From Lytechinus pictus (lineage: Eukaryota > Echinodermata > Echinoidea > Temnopleuroida > Toxopneustidae), in NCBI RefSeq assembly GCF_037042905.1, contig NC_087261.1:12722217-12786216 (forward strand): a DNA stretch of 64,000 bases. Reading direction: 5' to 3'. A program made the translations under genes and the position numbers. Numbering within the stretch: position 1 is the first letter of the stretch; every line of letters starts with the position of its first letter. This document shows positions 31,537 to 44,589 of this stretch, piece after piece. Below the pieces are notes generated by a model. It was not told the origin of the DNA and did no database searches. It worked only from the letters and a program-made list of their open reading frames with translations.

Positions 31537-32460
31537 CCCACGGCCCACCACCGCATGCAAACTACAGCCACTGTTCAGTGGCTACGTATACCCTTCATCA
31601 TGTTCATGTACAGAGCTAGCTAGAGAGCAGTCGTACAAATTATATATACGAACATGTTTTACAGTGGCGTCATACACAAGGAGGTGAAAAACCTAGAATT
31701 CGGGCAATAGCCAAAATTAATTTAGTTAGCGGTAATAATAATTATAAGACAAGAAAATAATACAAAACGAAGGAGAATCTACATCATCTAGAAGTCCAGT
31801 TGTTTCCACTCATAATTGTTTCAAAATGATTCTAAACGATGAATTAAAATATACTAGTTCTAGCTACTACTCCTACTACCACCGATACTACTACAACAAC
31901 AACTACTACTACTACTACTACTACTATATACTACTCACTAATAATAATAATGTAATATTGATACTAGTGATGATGATAAGAAGAAGAAAAAGATGAAGAA
32001 GAAGACCGAATGAGAAGAACAAAAAATATAATACTTAAATGATTAATAATACTATAACTACTACTACTACTACTACTACTACTACCACTACTACTACTAC
32101 TTCTACTACTACTACTACTTTTCATAACAATGACGCTATCAATAATAATAATGATAATAATAGTAATAATAGTTACAATAATAATAGTAATGAAAATAAT
32201 ATTGATAACAAACTATGCAAATTATGATTAACAATCTTATAAAAGTTTCAAAATGATATGCTAATGATATAGTATACTACTACTACTACTAATCATCATG
32301 ATAAAAATATGATAATAATAAAAATAGCAATAACAATAATAAATGTAAATATAACTACATTAACTACTACATGGCTATGACGACTACTACTACGACGACG
32401 ACGGCGACCAACAACGGTGACGGAATGTCATCCTCTTCTTCCATGACATTCGTGTTGAAC
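31537..32460. repeat. Trinucleotide-rich region (ACT/AAT)
   Basis: Runs of CTA at 31876-31930, ACT at 32053-32118 and AAT at about 32142-32215, with a short ACG run near 32390. No gene is seen. Confidence 0.85.
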
Positions 32461-32464
32461 CTGT

Positions 32465-35418
32465 ATAGTTTTTTGTTTTGAAACAATTTTTTTAATTTCA
32501 ATATATTCATAATCAAACATATCATACATGTATTACAAAACATTACAAGACGAAATAAATATTGCAAATAATTATTGAAGGTAACATTATTTTGATCACA
32601 CTTACTGAAAATTACATAACATAAGACTAATATGACAAAACATTGTTTAATACATGTACATACTTGGAAAAGAAAAAAAGTAATAATAAAAATGAAATAT
32701 ACGCATCCATTCGTTACTCTAAATCAACCTGTTCCCATTTCTGGAGATGAATTGCCAAGGTATTCCTCTCTTGTGCAATCCTATATTCCTCTACCTTATA
32801 TTTTCTACAATGTTTTATTATGATTCCAACAGCTGGCAAAACAGCTTCCTGCCTTGCAGAATAAATATCTTTTTTTTAACTATTAAAATTACTGTATTTA
32901 AACATTTTATCCTATTTGAACTTGAGTCCCTAACAAAGTGTATTCCATGGAGAGATTCTCCAATTCTTTTAACCTTAATTTATGTCCAATATTTTTCCAA
33001 AGTGCTTGAACATTCGGGCAACTTTTAAATAAGTGATCAAGAGTTTCAACTTCTTGGTAACAAAACGAACATTTGTTAGATGAAATATAACCTATTGTAT
33101 GAAGTTTATCATTTGTGTAAATAACCCCGTGCAGCTGTTTAAACTGAAATTTCCTAAATTTACAATGCACTGTAGAAAAACGCGGTCTCATGAAAATATG
33201 CCGAATTTGATTTACGTTTAAACTTGAAAAAATACGATTGATTTATGCATGTCATTCGTCTTTTTTAAACCGTTAATAATATATATATATATATTTGTTT
33301 TGAACTAATCTTGTCTAGAGATACATTTTTCCCAATAGTACTGTTGTAAAGAGATATGGTCGTCATGGGACTGATTACTTTGTAATGGATTAATCCTGAA
33401 TGAACGTTACCATCCAATTGGCAGAGCATCATAATACCATGATATTTTTAAAATATCATTAGAGTCCAAACCGCGGTTTGAAAAGTAAGATACTGGCCTT
33501 AAGTGGCCGTTTCCATCAATCAAATAAATAAGTTTAAATATGTTATGAGTATAGAGTTTTATATCAAATACCATTTTGCTATCAATAAATACATGTTTGT
33601 TATTAAATTTTATAGTGTTTGAAACACAATCCTTCTCCTTTGTCCTACATTCTTCCATTCATTGCCAAACTCTTAACATTTCAAGATAGAATGTTGGTAA
33701 CTTTGCTCTGATCTTGGCGGTATTATAATTACATTGAAAAATGATCACCACCAATTGATTTACATAAACTATTGAACAGCGTTTTCCATTTCATCTGATT
33801 GTTACAATATGTTAATCTTTTCATCCACATTACACGTTGTACTTAAATAAAAATTTGTTACTCGTAAACCTCCATTTTCATAGTTTTGATACATTGTGCT
33901 TCTTTTTTTATTTTATCTTGTCCATTCCAAATGAATTAGAATGTGATTCTTTCTATTTCCACATAAACCCACTTCGGGGCCACAATCAAAGATGAGACAT
34001 AAATCAGTTTTGAAAGTGCATACGTTTTTAGAAGATGAATTTTCCCTAATATGGTCAAATCTCTTTGCTTCCACAAACTCAATAGCTATTTTATTTTGCT
34101 TAATATTTCTTTGTAGTTCATTTCTTCTTTGACCTTCACATCCATGGTAAAATATATTCCCAAAATCTTCACTTCTTTAACCATACTCCATCCTTTTGGG
34201 ACAGAGTCCTGGTTTGTACTGGTTAATTCCTAATCTCATTACATTTCTTTTATCCTTGTTTAATATGAGACCACTTAATTTACCAAAAACATCAAAAAGT
34301 AATTCAAGTCTTTCTAAGGACCGTTCATCTCGTACAAAAATCGACACATCATCAGCATACAGCACTTGTTTAACTTCATTCTGAGCCAATAAAATACCCC
34401 TAACCCCTGTATAATTTGTTATAACATTTGCAAGTAATTCAATATATAAAATAAAAATGTAAGGCGAGATGGGATCTCCCTGTCTTACTTCCCTCTGTTT
34501 ATCAAAATAACCAGTTGTGAAGCCACCATTCATAACACAACTACATGCTCCACTATACAAAGTTTTGATCCACTGTCTAAAAGATACACCAAATCCAAAC
34601 ATTTCTAATACATTTCGTATAAACTCATGCGATACAGAGTCAAATGCTTTTTCAAAATCCACCGCTAATAAAGATCTTTTTATATTGTTATTCAAAGCCT
34701 GAAACAAAATATCATCAATATAAAGACGAACTGCTTCGCCTATATTTCGATTATTAATGTATCCATAAACCTGGTCAACCTGTATAATTTCGGGGAGAAT
34801 CTCTTTAATTCTTTTGGCAAGAACTATAGTTTTTTAATTACCTACTTTTTCAATTAGAGTGATTTCTCCATTTCTGTGATGCAGACAACTCACCTTTTTC
34901 AAAAGTTTCATTTAAACAATCAACCAATAGGTCATCAATTACACACCAAAACGTGGAGTAGAATTCTGTTTGGGGATTCATTAAGTTGCATGCTTTTCAA
35001 AGCCTCAAAACATTCACTTTTGCTTAATTTACCTTCACATCTATTTTTTATTGTCTTCTGATAATTAAGTAATACCTTGGATGAAAGGGATTTTTTCAGT
35101 AAATTTTCAACATCATTGCAAACTCTTACAAGAATATAAGGAACTGTAGAATAATTTGATGATTCTTAGAATTTCATCTTTGTCGCTATGTATCTGATTA
35201 TCTTCACCTATTAATTTATGAATCTCAGATTTACGTTTGTTTGATAACACAAGTTGTTCAAAAATGCAAAATTCTTTCCCCCTTTTTCACTCCAGGCCCC
35301 GCGTGACCTTACTTTGAGACCATCAAGGCCAAAGTCAGATAACTTCTTAAGGAGTTCTCTTTTTTCCTCCAAATTCTTCCGCAAAACATCAGTTATTCAC
35401 AGCAATTTGCTGTTCTAA
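32465..35418 (-). pseudogene. L1-Tx1-like LINE, 3' part: RT and C-terminal zinc finger
   Basis: On the minus strand, reverse transcriptase is clear at 34800-34180: QVDQVYGYINNR, then VDFEKAFDSVSHEF, REVRQGDPISPYIF and YADDVSIF. A C-terminal CCHC-like segment, CSFCYQEVETLDHLFKSC, is at about 33090-33030. This combination fits the L1/Tx1 clade. The 3' end near 32465-32490 has an A-rich tail on the minus strand. Frameshifts and stops occur upstream (35200-35400) and between RT and the zinc finger, so this copy is dead. Its 5' part lies beyond the F4 insertion at 41027-41865. Confidence 0.88.
35416..35418. other. TAA target duplication, left of F4
   Basis: TAA here and at 41027-41029 borders the F4 ends. 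With one copy removed, the LINE sequence reads continuously from one side to the other. Confidence 0.75.
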
Positions 35419-35679
35419 TGGGGTGTTGCAAGAAACTTGCGATTGAACGCAAATCGAACGCAACTCCCAAAATTGAGCGTAAGTCCTCCGATTAAACGCA
35501 AATCTGCAATTGAACGCAAGTTACGTTCAATCCTGTTGCAAGAAGAAGTTGCGTTTGATCAATTAAACGTAGATCAAGCGCAAGCTTTGCAATTGATTGC
35601 AAATCGAACGTAACTTATGTAAGATTTTGGAGGATGCGCAAAATTTGCGTTCGATTTACGTTCAATTGATTGTCCATAG

Positions 35680-36837
35680 GCTTGTGTACTAAAAATTCTG
35701 CAAAATTTTTTTTTTTGTATTTTGTTTTGAAAACTTGTGTAAATTATGCCATTTTCAATTTTCCATGGGTTTTTTTTCAAGAAAAACTTGAAATAATGTT
35801 ATTTTCAATCTTTATAGGCCTCTTCAGCAATCATGCCATTATTTTCACACAATTTCAGTACATTCTCTCCTAATATCATTTTAAAGTGTGTCAATCACCA
35901 AAAATATTCTGCTCTTGTTATCAGAGGTCATGGAATATTCAAATTGTGATTTCTGAAATAATTTGTATGAAGAAATGTTGAAAAAATAATAACTCTCCAT
36001 AGGCACAAAAGCCACTCTTTATTAAAACACTTCATGCACTGGCAAATGCTTATCAATATTTCTGAGCGTTTGCAGTAAATACAACTCAGAATATGTTTTG
36101 CAAGAGCACTAAATTGCTTAAATGCTTTCATTCATACATATCATAATGAATAACATGCCCAATTAAGTTATTTTAGTTTGATTTTCAAATAAAACATGCA
36201 TTTCAGGAGATTGCTACACTTCAAAATCTGAAGCTCTCTTGTTTCTCTCTCTTTAATCATGAGATTGCATCGAAGATATATATCACACTTGCATACAGAG
36301 ATGAGGTCGAGGCTGATTCTTCCGAGTCATGAGGCAGCTTGAGAGAACTTCCCATAGATTCTGTACAGTGACTCGGACCAAGGCCAGCAAAATGTTGCCT
36401 CGAGGTCAGCATTGACTACATCCCTGCTTGGACTTGAAAAGATCCATTGATCTGTGCACAAAAAAGAACACTGCTCAAGACATTCATTATTGATGGACCT
36501 TTTATTTTCATTTTTCAATGTTTCTTGCTCCCGAGGAATTACTTCTGAGATTCAGTTATATTCAGTTAAATTTCATATCATCTACATCAAGTGTTTCACC
36601 ACAGAATGTCTTGTTTGAAATTGATGTGTATCATGCAGAAGACCACAGTTCTTAAGGTTGGCATGAAGAATCCATAGAAGTCCAGTCAGGAAAGCCACAA
36701 GCGTCTCTGCTTGAAGGAACAAATCTGGTTTCCAGAAGCAGTCTAATTTGAGATGAATTTGGAGAGCTCCATGGAGTGAAGTTTTTAAACAAGCAACGCC
36801 CTCATTCTGTAGTCCACTCTTATAATGATGTTACTAC
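35680..36837. other. F4 interior, unassigned
   Basis: AT-rich. Part of it (36300-36800) has a less biased composition and a 63-codon minus-strand frame at 36327-36518 rich in Cys and Trp, with no recognised family. It could be a relic of an internal gene. Confidence 0.3.
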
Positions 36838-37018
36838 ACAGGGGCCGCGGAACGGTTTTCAAAGTGGGGGGGCTGAGCCAAAAGTGTGGGGGGGGGGCTG
36901 ACCATGCTAAAAATAACAATCATATGGTCATTTTTATGTTTTTGTACACGGTTTTGGAAAAAAGTGGGGGGGGGGGCTGAAGCCCCCCCAGCCTCCCCCC
37001 CCGGTTCCGCGGCCCCTG
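36838..37018 (+). mobile_element. Dispersed repeat, caggggccgcggaacgg ends
   Basis: The left end caggggccgcggaacggttt and right end ggttccgcggcccctg are inverted. The interior carries G-runs and gaccatgctaaaaataac. Same family as 6762-6888. Confidence 0.8.
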
Positions 37019-37019
37019 C

Positions 37020-38580
37020 TACAGACAGGAGCAGCTCTGAATTCAGTTCTGATAATCAACCTGTTCATAAAAAAATAATAATATGGGAAATAATGCAAGC
37101 CCATAACTATACATAGCTTGGGTTAGTTCAAATTTTGTCCTTTCAGTGCAAGAACGCCCTTAGCAAAACATTTGTGTGCACCCATCGGTGCAGAAATGCC
37201 CCTATGTCTGCTGGTAAGGGCGTTGTTTGCACCCAAATGATGATATGATAGAGGGATAGTGGCTTACTCCTGAGACCATAGTAATTGGCAATTTGCCATG
37301 AAGTAATCTAAAAAAGTGTGAACTGATTGTTTTTCCCCAAATAAAAGAATCATGGAAATTAAAATATGCAATAAATTAAATCAATGAAAGCAAAATACAC
37401 ACTTTCATACAGTACACCTTGGATGAGCACAACCACCCCCTCCCCTCCCCCCATCAATGGGATGTCTTCATTGCTGAGAAGTCCAGTCAAGATAGAGATT
37501 TGTGTTAGCCTTTTTCATTTTGCATTATCCTTGGGTCAATGTGTACAGATTTCACCCTCATCCCCATTACGATCATGGTGAATTATTAATAATAATACAG
37601 TTTACATGTAACCTACCATTCAAGAGTTGATAAAATGAATCAATCAGCTGGTTGCAAGAACACACATTGTAGCAGACACAGTTATGGTGGTTCTGAGGTT
37701 CCAGACTTCTTTGTCATAACTGTAGTAAGCAATTAAAAGCAAAAAGCAAAGAGATAAAACATATTCATGAAATTAATATACAAGTTAAGCTCAGTTGCCA
37801 GTGTGTTAATCATAATAGTAGTCCAAGGGTGTTTTGATTAAAGTCACTTCTGGCCTGGGGAGGGGCACTATGGTTCCTCAGCCATTGGCGGCGCAATTAA
37901 AAAAATTATGAAATCCTACCTTTTGCTTTAATTTACTTAAAAAAAAGCTCGTAATAGAATGCCAAACTTTGGTGTACATATTCTTTTCTAGAGCAATCCT
38001 AACAACTTTACTTTAAAAAATCTGGTATCAAAATAAATTCCTTTCTATTCATGTTTTTTTATAAATATTTTTTCTTAACTTCTTAAATTTTTTTTTTAAT
38101 TATTTTCAAGACAACGTTCATCAGTGACATTAAATTACTATTGTCAATAAAAAAAAATTACCCAGTTATGAATATTTACTTTTTAGATGTAATCATATTT
38201 CTGTCTGACATGTACTTAAACAAACATAATGTTGCAAAATTTCCTGACCCTGTACCTGGGAAAGGCAAATTTAGTATCAAAAGTTGTGTGAGACTTGAAA
38301 GTAAAACGTCAGTCAGCGGTGCGGAAATAAAATTTTGAGTGGCAGATTTATTCTGAAAAATGTCAAGGGGGACCATATGCCATATGCCCCCCCCCCACCC
38401 CCGAGTATTGTGCTTGATGTGGAAAGATGTAAAAAAAAAATCATGATTATGCATTCAATATTAATAATGAGACACCCTTTAACTGAAAGCACCTGGAAAA
38501 GCATTGTAATCATCCATTAAACAATTTAAAGTGAAAAAAATATGTCATCTATATAGCACCTCATGTGCTTGCATAAAAAC
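37020..38580. other. F4 interior, unassigned
   Basis: No gene seen. There is a poly-C run at 38388-38402 and short homopolymers. Confidence 0.3.
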
Positions 38581-38584
38581 CAAG

Positions 38585-39022
38585 AGTCAGCTACATAGTA
38601 GCCCGGGGGGGGGGGGTACTCACGAGATAAGGCATATGGGGATATGCCGCAGGAATGGGTCGCCTTTTTTGAAGAAATCCCTAAACATGGCGTATGGTTT
38701 TATGCTGGAAAATCCCTAAGCATGGCCCAATTTTTAGATAATGTCCTTAAACATGGGTCCATATTCTACTCCAATGTCTTAGGTGCAAATCCAAAATGAC
38801 CTTACATTTTGGGCGATAACCTTTTTTTTTTTTTTTGCTTGTCAAGTTTTCCAGTCGAAAATGTGCCCCCCCCTTTTGGAAATCCTGGATCCGCCCCTGT
38901 AATGAATCCCTAATAATGGGTACCTTTTTAGCCAAAATGACCTGTAAATATGGGTACGGGTTTCGAACTTACAGCCGTACACCTTTGTCCAAACCAAATC
39001 TAAGTACCTCCCCCCCCCCGGC
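38585..39022. repeat. G/C-run-bounded dispersed repeat
   Basis: It begins with cccgggggggggg and tactcacgagataaggcata, and ends in 'aagtacctcccccccccggc', so the ends are inverted. It contains a small internal insertion-like block cccttttggaaatcctggat ccgcccctg (38870-38900). Similar 'ggcggatccag' blocks occur at about 42215, 54918 and 58926. Confidence 0.6.
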
Positions 39023-39496
39023 ATAGTAGATCTACATATTGAATCAAAAAAATAAATGTATTTACATGTATATCTTTTTATATTTATATGAGATGGATAT
39101 TAAAAATGTGACTCATACGGCACATCATTACAAATCAACGACACAAATAGACTGTCCTTGCTAAGAACCTCTTGTGCAATCTGCCCGTAAGAATATTAAA
39201 AAAAGAGCCCTGGGCGGGCAACATCCTATTCAATGTTAAAACTTCCCCAAGAATGTGGCAGATGTGGCCAATAGATTCTGAAAAGTAGCCCAATACATGT
39301 AGACCCCCTATACCTTTGTTTTTTTTTCTTGTCTGGCGAGATATACGGAGTCTGGAGAACCCCCCCCCCCCCCCCCAAATAGAAAAAAAACAATAATAAT
39401 AAATATATTTTTTTTTATCCTCCAAAGACAAAAGTCGACACAGCAAAATTTTCACTTTATCCCAGGCCAGGCCAAGGAAAGTCATAAAAAGGGAGG

Positions 39497-40128
39497 TTAA
39501 CGGTAGACTACCTCGAGCGAAGTTCGTGCAGGCTCCACTCCACTTCACTACCGATACACTACGCTCCACCTACCCGAACTTCGAGACCGTGAACTCTATC
39601 TGATATTCCGAGTGACAAAGGTGGGATTTTATGGGGGGGGGGGAATATAAAATTCATGCAACATCACGATCTTTAAAAACAATTAAATTTAATATTCTTA
39701 CTTTACACCAAGTTTCACTTCTTTTCCATGCTTCTATCAGTGTAAAAATGGGTGATTTAGAGCCAACATGAAGTTCCTCACACGTATAAATAATTTGCTG
39801 CCAATTTCAAAACATTGCATGCACGTGCGATAATAGCGAATTAGTTATTTGTGTGAGGAACTTCATGTTGGCTCTAAATCACTCATTTTTAGACTGATAG
39901 AAGCATGGAAAAGAAGTGAAACTTGGTGAAAAGTAAGAATATTAGTTTTAATTGTTTTTAAAGATAGTGATGTTGCATGAATTTTATATTTTCCCCCCAT
40001 TAAATCCCACCTTTGTCACTCGAAATATGTAGAGTTCAGTCTCGAAGTTCGGGTAGGTGGAGCGTAGTGTAGCAGTAGTGAAGTGGAGTAGGGCCTGCAC
40101 GAACTTCGCTCGAGGTAACGTTAGACAG
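39497..40128. repeat. Palindrome, about 630 bp, in F4
   Basis: The blocks ctcgagcgaagttcgtgcag, cgctccacctacccgaactt and aacatgaagttcctcacac are found inverted on the other side of a short loop near 39830. Identity is high and arms are about 300 bp. The left arm has a long G-run that is a C-run in the other. It is noncoding and probably a MITE inside F4. Confidence 0.85.
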
Positions 40129-40370
40129 ACTCTTAAAAAAAGAGAGTCAAATGGAGAGGAATTTTTTTTTTTGGGAAATGTCTAGAGTGTAATGGAAGTC
40201 TTTAATTTCTATTTACTGGATGGCTATTCGCCGTTGAAACCGATATATAACTTTAAAAATCATTTCAAATAGGAACAAAAATAATCTTTAAAGGTCATTT
40301 TCGATGTTTCATACATAATTAGAGCCTACACATTTACTTGCTTCTGGGTGATTTTTAACAGCACTGCACC

Positions 40371-40600
40371 GGCAATGACAATGACAATGACAATGACAAT
40401 GACAATGATTTTATTTCTTTGACGGCCCCTCCTGGGGGCATAGAAGAAATATAACAACTTACAACAATGGCAATAATAGGCATAAGAAAAAAATACCAAG
40501 GTAACAAGAATCAAACATGATGATAATAAACATATGTACAATACAAGACCTGCCGTGTTGTTGATACAACCGTGCATTACCGACACAAAAAGTCAAGTGT
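40371..40600 (-). mobile_element. LINE-like 3' end with CAATGA repeats
   Basis: Six CAATGA units precede 'ttttatttctttgacggccc' and ctcctgggggcatagaag on +. On the minus strand this is a short hairpin (ccccaggagggg) followed by a simple-repeat tail, the arrangement typical of CR1/L2 ends. Confidence 0.45.
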
Positions 40601-41026
40601 GGGACTGGGATTGAAATTGTACGGTAGAAAATTTGTTGAAGGTGAAATTTCGACCGGCGATAAAGATACATTTTCACTTTTTTCAGAATAATTTTTTTCC
40701 CTGGCATAGGTCTAAAATATATAAATTCTCTAAAAACATACATAATGGAGAAAGAATTGTCTGAAAAATGAATATTTTCTACTTACTCTCTTCCACAAAC
40801 AGGATTGTTGCAAGCCATTATTTTGCTTTTTCGGCTAGTCTTGTGCTGCAGACCCTGTTTACAGCTGCAAATCGTCTGCAGGTCAGCTGCAACTTGCGTT
40901 CAATCGCAAGCCTTTTTCTTGCAACGCAAATTGGCGATTGATTGCTAGTTGCAGTCGATCGGAATCGGCTGCAAAGTTGCAGTCGATTTGCAATCAATTG
41001 CAACATAACTTTCTTGCAACGCCCCA

Positions 41027-41865
41027 TAAGTCTTTCACTTTGGACTCTAAAATCAGCTTATTTCTTTCTCGTGCCTTTTCTTTAGAATATTTTCGAGTAC
41101 ACTCTCTAATCTTTAATCTAATAAAGCCCCAAAACAATGAGTAATTAGAAAAGACATTTCTGTGTTGCTTTTTCCACTGAACTAAGAATCTCATTTTTCA
41201 TAGCAGAACATATATTCTTTATCATAATAATTGAATTTCCAATATGAAGGACCTCGCTTCACTTCTTTTTTTCCACTACTACAGGTAAGCAAGATTCCAG
41301 AATGGTCTGGAGTTACGGTAAAATGTCATATTCCAGCACCAATGTTTCAACTTCTTTTGATATTATCCAATAATCTAGCCTACTTTGAATAGGGAGTGTC
41401 TTCTGTCTTAAAGAAAACTGTTGTTTTCCTGGATATATTTTCCTCCAAATATCTATTAATTGAAATTTGTCCATGAACTCCAAAAATTCTGTATTAAATC
41501 TAGATTTCACCTGTATGGTTGACCCCTTATCATCTAATTTATCATCTAATATCATATTAAAATCACCACCTAATATAATAACATGACTGAGAGAATTTTT
41601 ATTTATAATGATATTGATCTTTTGCAGGACTCTTCTATTTGCTCATTTGCCTTGTTCCTAGTTGGAAATAAACATTTCCTAATATCATTCTAACTCCATC
41701 TAATTCACAGTCGAATGTAAGGTATCTACCATCGTTATCCCTTTCCATCTTTACAATAGTAATAAGCTTAGCTGCATTTGCACATGTTCTGCAGATATCT
41801 TCGATGCGGACTTTTGCATCGCGCGCCCAGCTGATAATGTAAACAAACTTTAGACTCTTCACTAG
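41027..41865 (-). pseudogene. L1-Tx1-like LINE, 5' part: endonuclease
   Basis: On the minus strand, from about 41760, GRYLTFDCELDGVRMILGNVY matches the AP-endonuclease strand region of LINEs. After a frameshift comes MILDDKLDDKGS (the GDFN-like catalytic region), LIDIWRKIYPGKQQFS and SRLDYWIIS. The linker between endonuclease and RT follows (ARERNKLILESKVKDL) and is broken by F4 at 41026. Frame changes near 41640 make this a pseudogene. The start of the element is not identified and may have been lost at the F5 boundary. Confidence 0.85.
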
Positions 41866-42089
41866 TCGCTTTGTAGCTATTTTTGCGGAGATTGCCTTCG
41901 CCAGGGTGTAAAACGGAAACGCGCCGCCGGTGTAGCGGCGGATTTGGTTCCACCGGCGGATACCGTATCCGCCGGCAGATATGGTTTTAAATGGCCGATA
42001 TCGTTTTTAATCGGAACCATATCCGCCGGGTTTGACGCGGCTTGATGTTTGCAGATTTGGTTCCTCGGCGGATTTGGTTCTATTGACTA

Positions 42090-43252
42090 TACGTTTAATG
42101 TTGATTTGGACAGACAACCTCGGCAGCGCGCGCATGCGCGGCTCTGCAGCTCGATCGCGATGGGGGGGGGGGGCGGGTTCGTCCGCCTTTAGTGAATTCT
42201 TATTCAGGGGCGGATCCATACAGCTTTTGACAAAGGGCTCGATGGGGATGAGGATTAATAGGAGAAATGATGTCTCGATATTTCATGTATTACATAGACC
42301 TGGCACGCCAAAACTATGCTATTTATTATAAGATTTTGATGAAATTTTCATCATTCTATTTTGTGAATTTTTATTCCTTTTTTCAGTCCGCAGTATGCAT
42401 CGACCTCTTTAACTGTGCTTTTTCACACCATGTTTAGTGTCAGTTTGCCAGACTGTTTGGCGAAAATTTGCACCCCATATAGGCCTATAGGTTTTTTAAA
42501 CTACAAATGTTTAGAAAAATGTCAACAAGTTAAAACTTCATATTTCAAAATAAATGATGCAAATTATGTATGAAAACAATTATGTTTTGCTGTTTGCTCA
42601 TAATATTATTGCTTGTAGAATGCTAATTTTTGGTAAAAACATAAATTTGATATTTCTAACAAACATCAAAAAAGAATGTCAAAACGTGATCAACTTCTTA
42701 TGTAGTTAATTGTAAGCCTATTTTTAATTTTTCATGTATTTAAAAAAAAGAATAAAAAAAAAATTCTTTTTTTTTCAATGTTAAGGAATCTGAATTAATT
42801 AAAGGGGACCGGAAGTTCACCCGGACAAAAGTTAGATACGCCACGTACCGTTTGGTGCTCCCTAATTTACCTCTCAGTCATCTAATTTTAAGATCAATAT
42901 GGGATCTTTAGAGAAATATAATTTCTTCTTTATATCTTTTGTTTTTCACTATACCCTCCTGGTTTTCATTTCTTTATTTGTTTTGCCTTTCTTTCTATCC
43001 CTGCTCATTTCGCCCCTTTTGCCTCTTTTCCAGTTTCGTTACCTTCCTGGCACATTATGAATAATATATCTGGGGCGTATACGCGTGGGTAATATAGCAC
43101 CAAAAAGAAGAAACAGAAAGAGGAAGGGGAGGGAGAGAAAATAAAAAAAAATATACGAGAAAATGTGGAGGAAATAATAGTAATACATTGGAATTTCGTA
43201 AATCAAGAATTTCATTTGCAGTGATCATTATTTATACTTCCCTCTAGAAAGC
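42090..43252. other. F5 interior, no gene
   Basis: A short GC-rich gcgcgcatgcgcgg palindrome at about 42127-42140, a G-run at 42162 and the aggggcggatccat motif at about 42207, then AT-rich DNA. Nothing coding was identified. Confidence 0.35.
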
Positions 43253-43842
43253 TTAAAGCGATGGTCCGGGCTGAAAGTATTTATAGCTTAACAAATAGAG
43301 TAGAATTCACTGAGCAAAATGCCGAAAATTTCATCAAAATCGGATAACAAATAACAAAGTTATTGAATTTTAAAGTTTAGCAATATTTTGTGAAAACAGT
43401 CGTCATGAATATTCATTAGGTGGGCTGATGATGTCACATCTCCACTTGTTCTTTTGTATTTTATTATATGAAATTAGGTTTATTCAATTTTTTTCCTCTA
43501 AGAACTAGAAAAATTGAATTGACAATTGATTTAGTGCATTAGATATTTATTGCTGCAACTTATTTCATTATAAAAGAGACATATTGTTCACACAAGTATG
43601 AAATAATGAAAAAAATATGATTTTATGTAATAACATAAGAAAACGGAAAGTGGAGATGTGACATCATCAGCCCATCTAATGAATATTCATGACGACTGTT
43701 TTCACAAAATATTGCTAAACTTTAAACTTCAATAACTTTATTATTTGTTATCCGATTTTGATGAAATTTTCAGCATTTTGCTCAGTGAATTCTACTCTAT
43801 GTATTAAGATATGAATATTTTCAGCCCAGACCATCCCTTTAA
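43253..43842. mobile_element. Palindromic MITE, about 590 bp
   Basis: The ends ttaaagcgatggtccgggct and agcccagaccatccctttaa are inverted. The inner 'tgaatattcattaggtgggc' pairs with 'gcccatctaatgaatattca'. Each half has 'tcatcaaaatcggataacaa' or its complement, resembling the inner blocks of the MITE at 393-995. Confidence 0.88.
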
Positions 43843-44589
43843 TACAAAATACTGATTTTAATTATCGAAACTGCCATTGTTTGCCTTCATTTAATACTCA
43901 GTGTATTAATCGATGCATATTGTGCCCAATTTATCCCTAAAATTGTGATAAGAAGGATTTTTCATACTGCAATAAATTAATAGGTATGAAATAAATTAAC
44001 AAATGCATGTTATTTGAATACAAGCATTATCTTGGGGGAAAATTATTTGTATACTAGTAGTGCAGCAGACATTGACAGTTGAATAGTCCCATAAGTGTGG
44101 ACTATTTAAAGACCCAGACCAGACCCCAAAATTTAATTGATAAATCAGACAAATCGAAAGCTATTAATTTAAACTAAAAACAGAAATGCAAGTTTCATGC
44201 AGTCATCGCTTACAGCTGAATATATCGGGTTTCGAAAATGCTTTCACCGGCCTCGCAATGTTAGAAGTGGTGTAATTCCATAGAGTTGTAACAAGAAAAT
44301 GCGTTATTTTCCCCTTTCAGATTACGCATTTTATTTTTTCACTCATATCACACAGAGATAACATAAATATCTTTTTCTGCAAGCTTTAATTGATAAAATC
44401 TACCGCTTTTGACTAGTTTTCTCGTACCACGTGACGTATGTGAATGAAGGATATCGCGATAGCGCAAGAACGATATCTTCCGAAGAGAGTGGTACTGAAT
44501 CCGCCAGAGTAGAACACGATCCGCCGGCGGATTTGGTGCCTAGAACAGTATCTGCCAGGCGCAGGATCCGCCGGTACACCGGCGCGGGG

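Larger units (their letters stand above)
35419..41026. mobile_element. F4: 5.6-kb inverted-repeat element in the LINE
   Basis: The ends tggggtgttgcaagaaactt and the complement of ttcttgcaacgcccca match the short MITE at 21346-21560. Target duplication is TAA, consistent with a PIF/Harbinger-type element (TWA). Subterminal regions (35419-35670 and 40806-41026) hold many short gcgatt, ttgcaatt and aacgcaa motifs in both orientations. The interior has no recognisable transposase or Myb-like ORF and carries several other insertions. It is either a large non-autonomous element or two sets of ends trapping other DNA. Confidence 0.75.
41920..44586. mobile_element. F5: foldback element with GC-rich ends
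   Basis: The left end cgcgccgccggtgtagcggc is matched, inverted, by gatccgccggtacaccggcg at the right end. Both ends repeat ggcggatttggttcc and ccgccggcggat motifs (41940-42080 and 44490-44586), themselves small palindromes. The AT-rich interior has no transposase and contains a MITE (43253-43842). The right end abuts a long G-run. No target duplication was identified. Confidence 0.65.
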
